Assembly (NCBI RefSeq): GCF_000374525.1
Contig: NZ_KB894571.1
Location: forward strand, 248,001-312,000
Direction: 5' to 3'
Length of the DNA stretch: 64,000 nucleotides
Origin: Amorphus coralli DSM 19760
GTDB taxonomy: Bacteria > Pseudomonadota > Alphaproteobacteria > Rhizobiales > Amorphaceae
In this document: positions 15,689-25,282 of the stretch, piece after piece
Position numbering within the stretch: position 1 is the first letter of the stretch
Layout: each line of letters starts with the position of its first letter
Program-made: the position numbers and the translations under genes
Notes under the pieces: generated by a model
Told to the model about the DNA's origin: nothing
The model's database searches: none
Seen by the model: the letters and a program-made list of their open reading frames with translations, nothing else

Positions 15689-16093
15689 TCAGCCCAGATA
15701 GGCGACGCAGTCGATCTCGACGTTCACGCCCGTACGGTGCGGCGTGCCGCCGATGCAGGTGCGGGTGACCTTCACCCCGTCCATGAAGTCGCGAAAGACC
15801 TCGTTGAACACAGGGAAGTCGGCAACGTCGCGCAGACAGACGCGCATGTTGACCACATGCTCCATCGTGGCTCCGCCGGCGTCGAGCACGTTCTTGAGGT
15901 TCGTGAGCGTCTGCAGGGTCTGCTCGCGGATGTCGTCGGAAACGACCTGCTTGGTCTCCGGATCGAGCGGCCCCTGGCCGGAAACGTAGAGGAAGTCACC
16001 GGCGCGGATTGCCTGGGCGAGCGGCGACGGCTTGGTCTGGTCGGTAAAGCCCGTGACCGGGGCGCTCTTCGACTGGATGATCTCTTTGGGCAT
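15689..16093 (-). CDS. RidA/YjgF-family protein, possible 2-aminomuconate deaminase
   Basis: 134-residue Rid-family protein. ATG 16093 has GGGAGAAC upstream; longer frames to 16207 are not supported. The fold's conserved segments LYVSGQGPLDP and the C-terminal VNVEIDCVAYL are present. The generic RidA function is hydrolysis of reactive enamines, but bacterial 2-aminomuconate deaminases of the 3-hydroxyanthranilate pathway belong to the same family. Position 49 bp upstream of the dioxygenase gene makes the deaminase role plausible. The usual intermediate enzymes (ACMS decarboxylase, aminomuconate semialdehyde dehydrogenase) are not adjacent, so this is inference. Confidence 0.75.
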   Translation of the reverse strand: MPKEIIQSKSAPVTGFTDQTKPSPLAQAIRAGDFLYVSGQGPLDPETKQVVSDDIREQTLQTLTNLKNVLDAGGATMEHVVNMRVCLRDVADFPVFNEVFRDFMDGVKVTRTCIGGTPHRTGVNVEIDCVAYLG

Positions 16094-16151
16094 CGATGTT
16101 CTCCCTGCCCGGACGCCAGCGCGTCCGGGCCTTGATGGTGGCGCGGGTGCG

Positions 16152-17309
16152 CTACTTGGCCGGCTCGAACGTCTCGAACTCGACGTTGCCGTAGTGGTCG
16201 CCGACATTCTCGACCTTGCGCAGGTAGATGTTCTGCACGATGTCGCGGGTTTCCGGATCGATGGAGATCGGCCCGCGCGGGCTCTCCCATTCCATCCCCT
16301 TCATCGCGTCCACCAGGGCGGTGCCGTCGGTGTCGCCGCCGGTCTTCTCCAGCGCGGCGTAGATGACCGCCATGGCGTCGTAGCCGCCCACCGCCATGAT
16401 GGACGGCATGGCATCGGAACCGGCGGCTTCCCTGAAGGCCTTCACGAACTCCTTGTTGAGCTCCGACGGGTGCTCCATCGAATAGGGGTAGGAGGTGACC
16501 ACGCCATCCGCCGCATCGCCCACCGCCGGCATGGACGGCTCGAAGGTGATGTCGCCGGTGCCGACAAGCTTGATGCCGGCTTCCTCCAGTCCCTTCTCCC
16601 GGTACGCCTTCATGAGGCCGGCCATCACGTCGCCGGCGTTGACGAAGGCGAAGATCGCGTCCGGCTTGGCGTCCTTGATCTTCTGCATGTAGGGGGCGAA
16701 ATCGACGGTCATCAGCGGCGTGCGGACGTTGCCCACCACCTCGCCGCCGGCCTTCGGGAAGGCTTCGAGGAAGGCGGCTTCCGTGTCGTGGCCGGGACGG
16801 TAGTCGCCGACGATGACGTAGGCCTTCTCGTAGCCGTTATCCACCAGCCACTGGGCCATCGGCGGCACCACGGTGGGCAGGCTGAACGACACCCGGACCA
16901 TGTAGTCGGACGCACCGGTGAGGCCGCCGGCAGCGGCATTCATGATCACCATCGGCACCTTCGCCTCGGTGGCGATCGGGGCCACGGCGGCGGCGTTGGG
17001 CGTGAAGCCGAAGCCGGTCAGGATGTCCACCTTGTCGCGCACGACAAGTTCCTGCGCGAGGCGCTTGGCGACGTCGGGGTTCGGGCCGCCGACGTCCTTG
17101 ATGATGACTTCGACGGTCTTGCCGCCGGCCTCGGTGCCGTTGATCGCCTGGAAGGCCTCGACCCCGCCCTTGAACTGCTCGCCGAAGACGGCGAATGGGC
17201 CGGACATCTCGCCCACCAGACCCACCTTCACCGTGTCCGCCATCGCGGCGCCGGCGCCAAGTGTCAGCAGCGCGGCCGTGGCCGCCATCAGTTTCGTCAT
17301 GCGTGTCAT
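16152..17309 (-). CDS. ABC transporter substrate-binding protein, branched-chain amino acid type (SBP 1)
   Basis: 385-residue periplasmic protein of the Leu/Ile/Val-binding (Peripla_BP_6) family. A signal peptide (residues about 1-25, ending GAGAAMA-D) precedes TVKVGLVGEMSGPFAV. ATG 17309 has AAAGGATCC upstream. It is the second binding protein in this operon, separated from livF by a 13-bp hairpin (17352-17388). The two binding proteins are similar in their motif order (KDVGGPNPDVAKRL here, KDSGGPNPDVAKRL in the other), so they arose by duplication and may widen the ligand range of one permease. Ligand probably an aromatic or carboxylic acid. Confidence 0.88.
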   Translation of the reverse strand: MTRMTKLMAATAALLTLGAGAAMADTVKVGLVGEMSGPFAVFGEQFKGGVEAFQAINGTEAGGKTVEVIIKDVGGPNPDVAKRLAQELVVRDKVDILTGFGFTPNAAAVAPIATEAKVPMVIMNAAAGGLTGASDYMVRVSFSLPTVVPPMAQWLVDNGYEKAYVIVGDYRPGHDTEAAFLEAFPKAGGEVVGNVRTPLMTVDFAPYMQKIKDAKPDAIFAFVNAGDVMAGLMKAYREKGLEEAGIKLVGTGDITFEPSMPAVGDAADGVVTSYPYSMEHPSELNKEFVKAFREAAGSDAMPSIMAVGGYDAMAVIYAALEKTGGDTDGTALVDAMKGMEWESPRGPISIDPETRDIVQNIYLRKVENVGDHYGNVEFETFEPAK

Positions 17310-17351
17310 CGTCGGATCCTTTCCCCTCTGATGTCTTCTCGTCATCCGTCC

Positions 17352-17388
17352 CCGTCTGCGGACCGATCCCCACCGGGTCCGCGGACGG
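17352..17388 (-). terminator. Intercistronic hairpin between livF and SBP 1
   Basis: CCGTCTGCGGACC (17352-17364) and GGTCCGCGGACGG (17376-17388) pair at 12 of 13 positions. It follows the livF stop codon by 14 bp and precedes SBP 1. No U-run; better read as an mRNA-stabilising or attenuating stem that lets SBP 1 be expressed at its own level. Confidence 0.55.
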
Positions 17389-17402
17389 TCAGCACGAATT
17401 TT

Positions 17403-18153
<751 letters not shown>

Positions 18154-18161
<8 letters not shown>

Positions 18162-18909
18162 GGGTGCTCCCCAGGTAGGCGGCGCGCACATCGTCGTTGC
18201 GGCGGATCTCGTCGGGCGTGCCTTCAGCCAGCACCGAGCCGGAGGTCAGCACCACGATGCGACGGGCGAAGCGGAACACGAGCTGCATGTCGTGCTCGAT
18301 GAACAGCACGGAGATGTCGTCGGGCAGCGCATCGACCACCTCGAACACCTCGCGGCTCTCGCCAGCCGGAATGCCGGCGGCGGGCTCGTCGAGAAGCAGG
18401 ATGCGCGGCTTGGCGGCCAGCGCCAGCGCGATCTCCAGAAGCCGCTGCTTGCCGTAGGCGAGCTCGCCGGTGGGCACCCGGGCGTGCTCGATCAGCCGAA
18501 GGCTCGACAGCAGCGCCTCCGCCTCGTCGCGCACGGCGGGAAAGCCGCCGAGGCGGCGCCACCAGATGCCGGCGAGATCGTCGCGCTCGGCGATGGCCAG
18601 CGACACCGCCTCCAGCGGCGTCAGCCCGGCGAACAGCGTGTTGATCTGGAAGGTGCGGGTCAGGCCGCGCTTAACCCGGGATCGGGTGTCCAGCCGGGTG
18701 ACGTCCTCATCCCCTATGCGGATGGTGCCGGCGGTGGGCTTCAGCGTGCCTGTGAGGAGATTGACGAAGGTGGTCTTGCCGGCACCGTTCGGGCCGATGA
18801 GGGCGTGGCGGGCGCCGACCGGCAGGTCGAGGGTGACGTCGTTGACAGCGACGATGCCGCCGAACGCCACCGTCAGGCCGGCGACCGAGAGCGCGGGAGC
18901 GGCGGTCAT
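18154..18909 (-). CDS. livG: ABC transporter ATP-binding protein LivG
   Basis: 251-residue ATPase. Walker A GPNGAGKTT (39-47), the LivG-type signature LAYGKQRLLEIA in place of LSGGQ, and Walker B ILLLDEP. ATG 18909 overlaps the livM stop by 4 nt (ATGA). The frame continues open through livM but that part is not coding. Confidence 0.92.
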
Positions 18910-19862
18910 GAGCGCTCGCTCCGCACCAGCCGCGACAGGCCGCCGAGGATGCCGCCCGAGCCGATCATGACGATGGCCATGAGGAACAGGCCGAGCCAGA
19001 ACATCCAGAATTCCGGCGAGAGGTCGGCGAAGAAGTCGTGCACCACCATGTAGACGATGGCGCCGACGATGCCGCCATAGAGCCGGCCGGTGCCGCCGAG
19101 CACCAGGATGATGAGGACGGCCGCCGAGCGGTCGATGGACAGGGTGTCGAGGCCGACGAACTCGGTGGTTTGCGCAAGCAGCGCGCCTGCGACGCCGGCA
19201 ATCGCCGCGGAGGCGGCATAGGCAAAGCGCAGCCGCCCCTCCACCGGCGAGCCGAGCGCGTACATGCGCTTGCGGTTGCCGTGGATGCCCTTCAGCGCCA
19301 GCCCGTAGGGCGACTGCAGCATCCGCCGCACCACGATGAACAGCGCCAGCACCACGACGAAGGTGTAGACGAAGGCCGTCTTGCCCCAGAGATCGAAGTC
19401 GAAGGCGCCGAGCACCGGCCACATGGAGATGCCCTGCAGCCCGTCGGAGCCGCCGGTGATCGGGGTGGCCTGGTTGGCGATCTCCACGACGATGGCGCCG
19501 ACAGCGATGGTCACCATGAGCTGCGTGAGCTCGCCGGCGCGCACGATCATGACGCTGAGCGCGTAGGCGACGAGGCCGCAAAGCACGAAGGCGAGCGCCA
19601 GCCCGGTGAGCGGCTCCGCCCAGCCGGCCTTGGCCAGAAGCCCGGCGGCATAGGCGCCCATGCCGAAGAAGACGGCGTGGCCGAGGGTGAGGATGCCCGC
19701 ATAGCCAAGCGCGATGTCGAGCGAGACGGCGAACAGCGCCGCGATCAGGATCTGCGTCAGCAGGTAGAGCCGGTCAGGGAAGACGAAGAAGCTGGCGGCC
19801 AGCGCGATCCAGAACAGGATTTCCAGGGCGAAGAGCCCGCGGCGGGGGAGCGTGAGGGGCAT
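18906..19862 (-). CDS. livM: ABC transporter permease LivM
   Basis: 318-residue integral membrane protein with about 8-9 hydrophobic segments and the family's GYAGILTLGHAVFFGMGAY region after residue 50. It pairs with LivH. Its start shares one base with the livH stop, and its end overlaps livG. Confidence 0.92.
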   Translation of the reverse strand: MPLTLPRRGLFALEILFWIALAASFFVFPDRLYLLTQILIAALFAVSLDIALGYAGILTLGHAVFFGMGAYAAGLLAKAGWAEPLTGLALAFVLCGLVAYALSVMIVRAGELTQLMVTIAVGAIVVEIANQATPITGGSDGLQGISMWPVLGAFDFDLWGKTAFVYTFVVVLALFIVVRRMLQSPYGLALKGIHGNRKRMYALGSPVEGRLRFAYAASAAIAGVAGALLAQTTEFVGLDTLSIDRSAAVLIILVLGGTGRLYGGIVGAIVYMVVHDFFADLSPEFWMFWLGLFLMAIVMIGSGGILGGLSRLVRSERS

Positions 19863-20722
19863 CAGCGCGCCCCCTTCTTCACGACCAGGCCGTTGGGCCG
19901 GGCGAGCAGCAGCGCCAGCATCAGGAGATAGATCAGGAAGCCGCCGGTCTGCGGCACGTAGTACTTGCCGGCCACGTCGCCGATCCCGACGATCAGCGCC
20001 GCCAGGAACGGCCCGGTGATGGTGCCCGCGCCGCCGACGCAGACGACCATCAGGAAGTAGACCATGTATTTCAGCGGAAAGATCGGGTTCAGCGTCAGCA
20101 TGCCGAGGCTGAGCGCGCCGCCGAAGCCCGCCAGGCCGCAGCCGAGCGTGAAGGTTGCCAGGAACAGCCGGTCGACATTGATGCCGCAGCCGCGCGCGAC
20201 GCGCTGGTTGTCCACCGCCGCGCGGATCATGGCGCCGAACCGGGTCCGGTCGAGGCCGAGCACCAGCGCCGCCACGACGATGACGCCGACCACGATGAGG
20301 AACAGCCGGTAGCGGGACAGCTCGGCGCCGAGGAAGGCGAAATTGCCTTCCAGGTACGGCGGAATGGAGAAGGGCTGCATCGTCGGGCCGAAGAAATAGG
20401 TGGCCGTGGCGATGGAGGCGAAGACGAGGCCGATGGTGAACAGCACCTGCTCCAGCGGATGCGAGCGGTAGAGCCGGCGTACGAACAGGACTTCCACCGC
20501 CGCGCCGCTGACCGCGCCGGCCACGAAGCCGGCCAGCAGGGCGGCCGGAAAGCCGAAGCCATAGGCGTTCATCACCACCGACGCCGCATAGCCGCCGGCC
20601 ATGGCAAAGGCGCCGTGGGCCAGGTTGACGAAATTCATCAGGCCCATCGTCACCGACAGGCCGACACTGATCAGGAAGAGAAGCGCACCGAACGCCAGGC
20701 CGTCGAAGACGACAATTCCCAT
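19862..20722 (-). CDS. livH: ABC transporter permease LivH
   Basis: 286-residue permease with about 8 membrane segments and the LivH signature NFVNLAHGAFAMAGGY near residues 31-46. It lies 140 bp downstream of SBP 2, from which it is separated by a hairpin at 20816-20847. Confidence 0.92.
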   Translation of the reverse strand: MGIVVFDGLAFGALLFLISVGLSVTMGLMNFVNLAHGAFAMAGGYAASVVMNAYGFGFPAALLAGFVAGAVSGAAVEVLFVRRLYRSHPLEQVLFTIGLVFASIATATYFFGPTMQPFSIPPYLEGNFAFLGAELSRYRLFLIVVGVIVVAALVLGLDRTRFGAMIRAAVDNQRVARGCGINVDRLFLATFTLGCGLAGFGGALSLGMLTLNPIFPLKYMVYFLMVVCVGGAGTITGPFLAALIVGIGDVAGKYYVPQTGGFLIYLLMLALLLARPNGLVVKKGAR

Positions 20723-20815
20723 TCCAAGCGCCCTTCCTTCAAAAGCGAGTCCGTCGACACGATAAAAAGCACCGCATCGCGGCCTTCTGTTCTCAGTCCG
20801 GTCAGGCCGCTCGTC

Positions 20816-20847
20816 GCGGGCCGGACACCCGAAGGCATCCGGCCCGC
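20816..20847 (-). terminator. Hairpin between SBP 2 and livH
   Basis: Perfect 10-bp inverted repeat GCGGGCCGGA (20816-20825) and TCCGGCCCGC (20838-20847) with a 12-nt loop, 15 bp after the SBP 2 stop codon. No U-run; probably a stem that protects or separates the SBP 2 message from the permease part of the operon. Confidence 0.6.
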
Positions 20848-20861
20848 GCCGGCCCCCTCAC

Positions 20862-22028
20862 CTAGTCCTTGCCCGGATCGACCACCATCGGCATCGTCTC
20901 GAACTCGATGTTGTAGAGCCCCTCGCCGGTGTCCTTGGTCTCGCGGATGTAGATGTTCTGGACGATGTCGCGGTCCTCGGCGCTGATCTCGATGGGCCCG
21001 CGCGGGCTCTCGAAGGTCAGGCCGGTTAGAAGCTCCATGACCTTCTTGCCGTCGGAGACGTCGCCGCCGAGTTCCTCGGTCACGTGGTAGATCGCGGCGA
21101 GGCCGTCATAGGCGGCGACGCCCATGAAGTTCGGCCGCGGCGAGCCGCCGGAGACCTCGTCGTAGGCCTTTACGAAAGCCTTGTTCAGCTCGCTGTCGTG
21201 GGCGGCCGAATAGTGGGCGGCGGTGATCAGGCCGACGGCGTCCTCGCCCATGGAATCGAGCGAGTTGTCGTCTACCAGGTCGCTCGTGCCGAGCGCCACG
21301 ATGCCATCGTCGTCGAGACCGCGCGCCCGGTAGGCCTTGAGCATGGTGTTGGCCAGCTCGCCGGACGGGAACCACATGAAGATGGCGTCCGGCTTGGCGT
21401 CCTTGATGCGCTGCATGTAGGGGCCGAAGTCGGGGCTGGAGAGCGGCACGCCGATCTCGCCGACGATCTCGCCGCCGCCCTCGGTGAAGATCTTGGTGAA
21501 CTGGGCGTTCGCGTCCCGGCCCGGCGCGTAGTCGGCGTAAAGCGTGTAGACGGTCTTGATGTCCTCGCCGTTGGCCCACTTGGCGATGCCATAGGCATGC
21601 TGGGCCAGCGTCATGGACACCCGCGCGATGAAGGGCGACTTCGTCGGAATGGAGGACGTCGCGGCGTTGAAGATGATCAGCGGCGTTTCGGAATCGGTCG
21701 CCAGCGGTGCAGCCGCGAAGGCGTTCGGGCTGAAGCCGTAGCCGACCAGGAAATCCACCTTGTCGCGGACGATGAGTTCCTGGGTGAGGCGCTTGGCGAC
21801 GTCCGGGTTGGGCCCGCCGCTGTCCTTGACGATGATCTCGACCTCGCGCCCGGCGACGCTGTCGCCGTTCTGCGCCATGTAGGTCTTCATGCCGTTCATC
21901 ATCTGCAGGCCGTACTCGGCCTGGGCGCCCGACATCGGGGCCACGAAACCCAGCTTCAGCGGCTCCGCGGCGGCGGCCTGTCCGATGAAAAGCGCGCTCG
22001 CCAAGAGCGTTGCGGCCAGTCTTGCCAT
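20862..22028 (-). CDS. ABC transporter substrate-binding protein, branched-chain amino acid type (SBP 2)
   Basis: 388-residue Peripla_BP_6 protein. Signal peptide residues 1-20 (LLASALFIGQAAA-A), then EPLKLGFVAPMSGAQAEYG. ATG 22028 is preceded by GGGGAGAACGGG. It is the first gene of a nine-gene minus-strand run: SBP 2, livH, livM, livG, livF, SBP 1, ridA-like, nbaC, amidohydrolase. It is the closest relative of SBP 1 in the window. Confidence 0.88.
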   Translation of the reverse strand: MARLAATLLASALFIGQAAAAEPLKLGFVAPMSGAQAEYGLQMMNGMKTYMAQNGDSVAGREVEIIVKDSGGPNPDVAKRLTQELIVRDKVDFLVGYGFSPNAFAAAPLATDSETPLIIFNAATSSIPTKSPFIARVSMTLAQHAYGIAKWANGEDIKTVYTLYADYAPGRDANAQFTKIFTEGGGEIVGEIGVPLSSPDFGPYMQRIKDAKPDAIFMWFPSGELANTMLKAYRARGLDDDGIVALGTSDLVDDNSLDSMGEDAVGLITAAHYSAAHDSELNKAFVKAYDEVSGGSPRPNFMGVAAYDGLAAIYHVTEELGGDVSDGKKVMELLTGLTFESPRGPIEISAEDRDIVQNIYIRETKDTGEGLYNIEFETMPMVVDPGKD

Positions 22029-22301
22029 GTCCCGTTCTCCCCTCAAAACGGTGATGGATCCCTCGTCCGGGCGCAGGATAGGGCAGCAAATTTCGATATT
22101 GCAATGGAAATTCGGGCAATGCACGCACCGTTTGGGCGAGCTGCGCAAAGCTTGGAGGCTTCGCCCGAAAACTGGGCAGATCGTGGATCAAAACGAGGCT
22201 TGAGCGGCCACAGGCTGCGCCGGAACGCCACCCTCACCTGCGATTGAGCCGGCACCGCCCTGCCCGTTATTTCGATATTCTGAGCGGGATTCTCGACCCT
22301 G

Positions 22302-23798
22302 TCAGATGCGCCGCAGCGGCAGCGACCAGGCGAGATACATGGCGATGGCGCCGAAGCCGGCGATGCACAGGAAGGCGTTGCGGAAGGCGTCGTCGAGCCC
22401 TTCGCGGATCGCCGCCTGCTGATCGTGGGGCAGGCTGGCAAGCGCCTCGGGGCCGGCCTGAACGAGGCTGGAAAAGGCCGCCGCGGCCTCCGGGTTGGAG
22501 ACCGCCATGGAGGAGAACAGCACCACGCCGACCAGCGCCGTCCCGACGGCCGCGCCCAGCGAGCGGGAGAACTGCACGGTGGCGGCGCCTGCGCCCAGCT
22601 GCTTGGCACCGGCCTCGAGCTGCACTGTGAGCTGCACCACGCCCATTACCGTCCCCATGGCGAGCGACAGGACGCCGAAGACGGCGGAGGTCTGGTTGGT
22701 GGTCAGGCTGGGCGCGGCAAAGGCGATGAAGACCAGAATGGCGACAGCCGCCGTCAGCCCGACCGAGGGGAAGATCGCGGTCATGCCGGTGCGGCCGACG
22801 ATACGGCCCGTCACCATGGAGCCGAGGCCGATGCCGGCGGTCAGTGGCAGCAGCAGCAGGCCGGTCTCCGCGGCGGACGCCCCGTGCGCCACCCGGTAGA
22901 AGAAGGGCAGGTAGGTGATCATGGCGACCAGCATGCCGCCGTGGCACGCGGCCAGCGCATCGGAGCGCCAGATCGCGGGAGCGCCCATCAGCGGCAGTGG
23001 CAGAAGCGGCGACGACGCGCGGCGCTCGCGCCGGAAAAGCAGCACGATGGCCAGCAGGGCCAGGGCGAACAGGACCAGTTGCCAGACCCAGACGCCGAGC
23101 AGCACGTCCTGCACCTGCTCCAGCATGATAAGCACCGAGCTGATGAAGATGGAGAACCACAGGAGCCCCAGCCCGTCGAAGCGGAAGCGCTCGCCGGAGC
23201 CGGGCCGCCTGGGAAGCCTGAGCGCCAGCACAAAGGCGAGCACGCCAAGCGGCAGGTTGATGAGGAACACCGACTGCCAGCCGAAATGCTCGGTGAGAAA
23301 GCCGCCCGCGACCGGGCCGAAGGTGCTGGAACAGACCGCGACGGTGGCGATGTAGCCCTGATAGCGGGCCCGCTCGCGCGGCGTGACGGTCTCCCCAACC
23401 AGCGCCTGGGAAAGCGTCATCAGCCCGCCGCCGCCGAAGCCCTGCAGGATCCGGCCGAGGGTCAGCATCTCGATGGAGACGGACAGGCCGCACAGGAGCG
23501 AGGCGCCGAGATAGACGAACAGCGCCACGAACATCAGCCGCCGGCGGCCCAGCACGTCTCCCAGCCGGCCGTAGACGGGCGCGGCGATGGTCGCCGCCAC
23601 CAGGTAGGAGACCACCACCCAGGACAGCCGGTCGACCTCGCCGAACGACGCGGCGATGGCCGGCAGCGCGGTGGCGACGATTGTCTGATCGACCACCGCC
23701 AGAAAGATCGGCAGAATGATGGATGGAAAGATTGCCAGAAAGGCCGAGCGCTGCCGCGGAGTCGTTTCCACGGGCGATTCGGGCTCGGAGGTGGACAT
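22302..23798 (-). CDS. MFS drug-resistance-type transporter (DHA2, 14-TM)
   Basis: 498-residue membrane protein with about 14 hydrophobic segments. The family motif D-x-T-I-V-x-x-A-L-P is seen as DQTIVATALPAIA in the first helix, and motif A as GRLGDVLGRRRL. Such EmrB/QacA-like proteins export toxic compounds by proton antiport. I chose ATG 23798; the frame is open to 23921 without support. Same strand as the transporter operon below it but 273 bp away. Substrate unknown. Confidence 0.88.
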   Translation of the reverse strand: MSTSEPESPVETTPRQRSAFLAIFPSIILPIFLAVVDQTIVATALPAIAASFGEVDRLSWVVVSYLVAATIAAPVYGRLGDVLGRRRLMFVALFVYLGASLLCGLSVSIEMLTLGRILQGFGGGGLMTLSQALVGETVTPRERARYQGYIATVAVCSSTFGPVAGGFLTEHFGWQSVFLINLPLGVLAFVLALRLPRRPGSGERFRFDGLGLLWFSIFISSVLIMLEQVQDVLLGVWVWQLVLFALALLAIVLLFRRERRASSPLLPLPLMGAPAIWRSDALAACHGGMLVAMITYLPFFYRVAHGASAAETGLLLLPLTAGIGLGSMVTGRIVGRTGMTAIFPSVGLTAAVAILVFIAFAAPSLTTNQTSAVFGVLSLAMGTVMGVVQLTVQLEAGAKQLGAGAATVQFSRSLGAAVGTALVGVVLFSSMAVSNPEAAAAFSSLVQAGPEALASLPHDQQAAIREGLDDAFRNAFLCIAGFGAIAMYLAWSLPLRRI

Positions 23799-23950
23799 CT
23801 GGCGGCAGGCTCTCACACTGGCAACGCGCGACGTGGCGTTGTCGCGCAGACGAGAGAAGGCGTCTTTAGGGTCTGGGTTCGATGAAGTCGAGGGCAGGCT
23901 CGGACCATGTTCGCGCCGCACACTACCACCGGCTGGCCGCGCGGGAGCCT

Positions 23951-23977
23951 CCGGTGTCCGGAAATCCGGGACACCGG
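23951..23977. other. Hairpin upstream of the Usp gene
   Basis: CCGGTGTCC (23951-23959) pairs with GGACACCGG (23969-23977) across 9 nt, 65 bp before the Usp start, in the 243-bp divergent region between the MFS gene and usp. Could be an operator or a leader stem. Confidence 0.4.
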
Positions 23978-24041
23978 CCGGTTCGGGAGTTTCCTTCGGG
24001 AGTAAAATGCTCTAGCGGCAATTGCGTTTCGGAGGGGTGAG

Positions 24042-24890
24042 ATGAAAACAATCCTGGTGCCTGTCGAGCCGCATGACGGAAGCGGCCGGATCCTGTCGCT
24101 AGCCGCACAGCTTGCGGGCAAGCTCGACGCGGTGGTGACGGGCTTCGCGCTGCGCCGCCCGCAGATCGCCGCCATCGGCTGGGACCCGGCGAGCGTGGCC
24201 ATCGTGACCGACCCGGAATGGGACGACCAGCGCTCCGACGCGGAGGCGCGCGCCCAATTCGAACGCATCATGACAGAGGCGGGACTGGGCACGGCGGAAT
24301 CGGTGGACATACCGGCCCCGAAGGGGGCGCGCTTCCGCTGGCACTCCGACCCCGCCAGCGGCGACGAGTTTCTCGGCTCGTTCGGACGCGCCTTCGACCT
24401 CACCGTCGTCGGCCAGCCCACCGCCCGCGCCAGCGGCAGCTCCATCACCTCGCTGGAGGCCGCGCTCTTCGACAGTGGCGGGCCGATCATGGTGGCGCCG
24501 CAGAAGCCGGTGGAGAGCTTCGGCGCGTCGGTTGGCATCGTCTGGAACGGGTCGAGCGAGACGGCCCGCACCATCGCCTTCTCCAAGCCGCTGATCTGCC
24601 AGGCCAGCCGCGCCATCATTTTCGCCGACGACGGCGGCATGGGACTGCGCCCCGGCGGCGAGCAGATCCAGCGCCGGCTCGCCGAGAACGGCGTCGACGC
24701 CGAGCTGAAGCTGCTGCCGGACGGCAAGATCCGCTCCGGCGAGGTGATCCTGGCCGAGGCCAACGCCTTCGGCTGCGACATGCTGGTGAAGGGCGCCTAC
24801 ACCCAGAGCCGGCTCAGGCAGATGATCTTCGGCGGCGCCACGCGCTACCTGATCGCCGAATCGCCGGTACCGGTCTTCATGGCCCACTGA
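24042..24890 (+). CDS. Universal stress protein, tandem-domain type
   Basis: 282-residue protein built of two Usp-like halves. The N-terminal half starts KTILVPVEPHDGSG; the C-terminal half ends in GATRYLIAESPVPVFMAH, matching the Usp terminal G-(S/A)-x-(S/T)-x-x-(V/L)-x-x-x-x-x-x-P-V pattern. GGAGGGGTGAG precedes ATG 24042. Stress-related nucleotide-binding or sensing role by family; no specific partner is visible. Divergent from the MFS gene. Confidence 0.85.
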   Translation: MKTILVPVEPHDGSGRILSLAAQLAGKLDAVVTGFALRRPQIAAIGWDPASVAIVTDPEWDDQRSDAEARAQFERIMTEAGLGTAESVDIPAPKGARFRWHSDPASGDEFLGSFGRAFDLTVVGQPTARASGSSITSLEAALFDSGGPIMVAPQKPVESFGASVGIVWNGSSETARTIAFSKPLICQASRAIIFADDGGMGLRPGGEQIQRRLAENGVDAELKLLPDGKIRSGEVILAEANAFGCDMLVKGAYTQSRLRQMIFGGATRYLIAESPVPVFMAH

Positions 24891-24947
24891 GGCAGAAGCG
24901 CCCTCCCTGCCGATCCGGCAAACCGGTGCCCACCGGAATTCGGGAAG

Positions 24948-25025
24948 CCAGCGCGCGACCGCGCGCCGCCCGGTCAGGGCGCCCACCCGGAGCCGGTGAG
25001 CGCAAGCGAACTCGGCGTGAGGGGA
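24948..25025 (+). repeat. Element B, copy 3
   Basis: Best-preserved copy. It starts CCAGCGCGCGACCGCGCGCC, contains GGTCAGGGCGCCCACCCGG and AGCCGGTGAGCGCAAGCG, and ends ACTCGGCGTGAGGGG. The first part can fold on itself (GCGCGC-GACC-GCGCGC). Confidence 0.8.
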
Positions 25026-25044
25026 AAAAAGATTCCCCTACCGC

Positions 25045-25087
25045 GCAATCCCGGACGAAAGCCGGTTCCCACTTTTCCTGGGATTGC
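25045..25087 (+). repeat. Element A, copy 2
   Basis: Outer arms GCAATCCC and GGGATTGC pair perfectly; the loop reads CCGGTTCCCAC. The inner left arm is eroded (GACGAAAG instead of GACGGAAAA). Confidence 0.8.
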
Positions 25088-25092
25088 TCTTG

Positions 25093-25167
25093 CCAGCGCG
25101 CGACCGCGCGCCGCCCGGTCAGGGCGCGCCCGCGCAGCGGCGAACGAAGTGAGCTCGCGTGAGCGGA
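25093..25167 (+). repeat. Element B, copy 4 (variant)
   Basis: Same first half as copy 3, but the second half diverges to CGCAGCGGCGAACGAAGTGAG and ends CTCGCGTGAGCGG. Confidence 0.7.
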
Positions 25168-25183
25168 AAAGACTTTTCCCTAC

Positions 25184-25227
25184 GCAATCCCGGACGGAAA
25201 ACCGGTTCCCACTTTTCCTGGGATTGC
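25184..25227 (+). repeat. Element A, copy 3
   Basis: 44 nt. Outer arms GCAATCCC / GGGATTGC, inner arms GGAAAA / TTTTCC, loop CCGGTTCCCAC; all pairs intact. Confidence 0.85.
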
Positions 25228-25238
25228 TCTCTTTCAAC

Positions 25239-25282
25239 GCAATCCCGGACGGAAAACCGGTTCCCACTTTTCCTGGGATTGC
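25239..25282 (+). repeat. Element A, copy 4, abutting the comC stop codon
   Basis: Identical in sequence to the preceding copy and 55 bp from it. Its last base is 25282; the comC stop codon (TCA on this strand) begins at 25283. Confidence 0.85.

Larger units (their letters stand above)
24891..25282. other. Gene-free repeat cluster B-A-B-A-A
   Basis: 392 bp without a gene, made almost wholly of five repeat units: B 24948-25025, A 25045-25087, B 25093-25167, A 25184-25227, A 25239-25282. The last A abuts the stop codon of comC (25283). The two final A copies are 55 bp apart start to start and nearly identical, so the array probably grew by tandem duplication. Confidence 0.8.

Noticed and set aside
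22090-22279. Direct repeat ATTTCGATATT (22090-22100 and 22269-22279) as a shared operator
   Set aside because: Only 11 bp, and the second copy lies just past the 3' end of the MFS gene rather than at a promoter. Probably chance in AT-rich gaps.
25184-25282. Possible CRISPR-like array (two identical repeats 55 bp apart)
   Set aside because: Units are self-complementary and only 11 bp lies between them. No further spaced repeats and no cas genes; they belong to element A.
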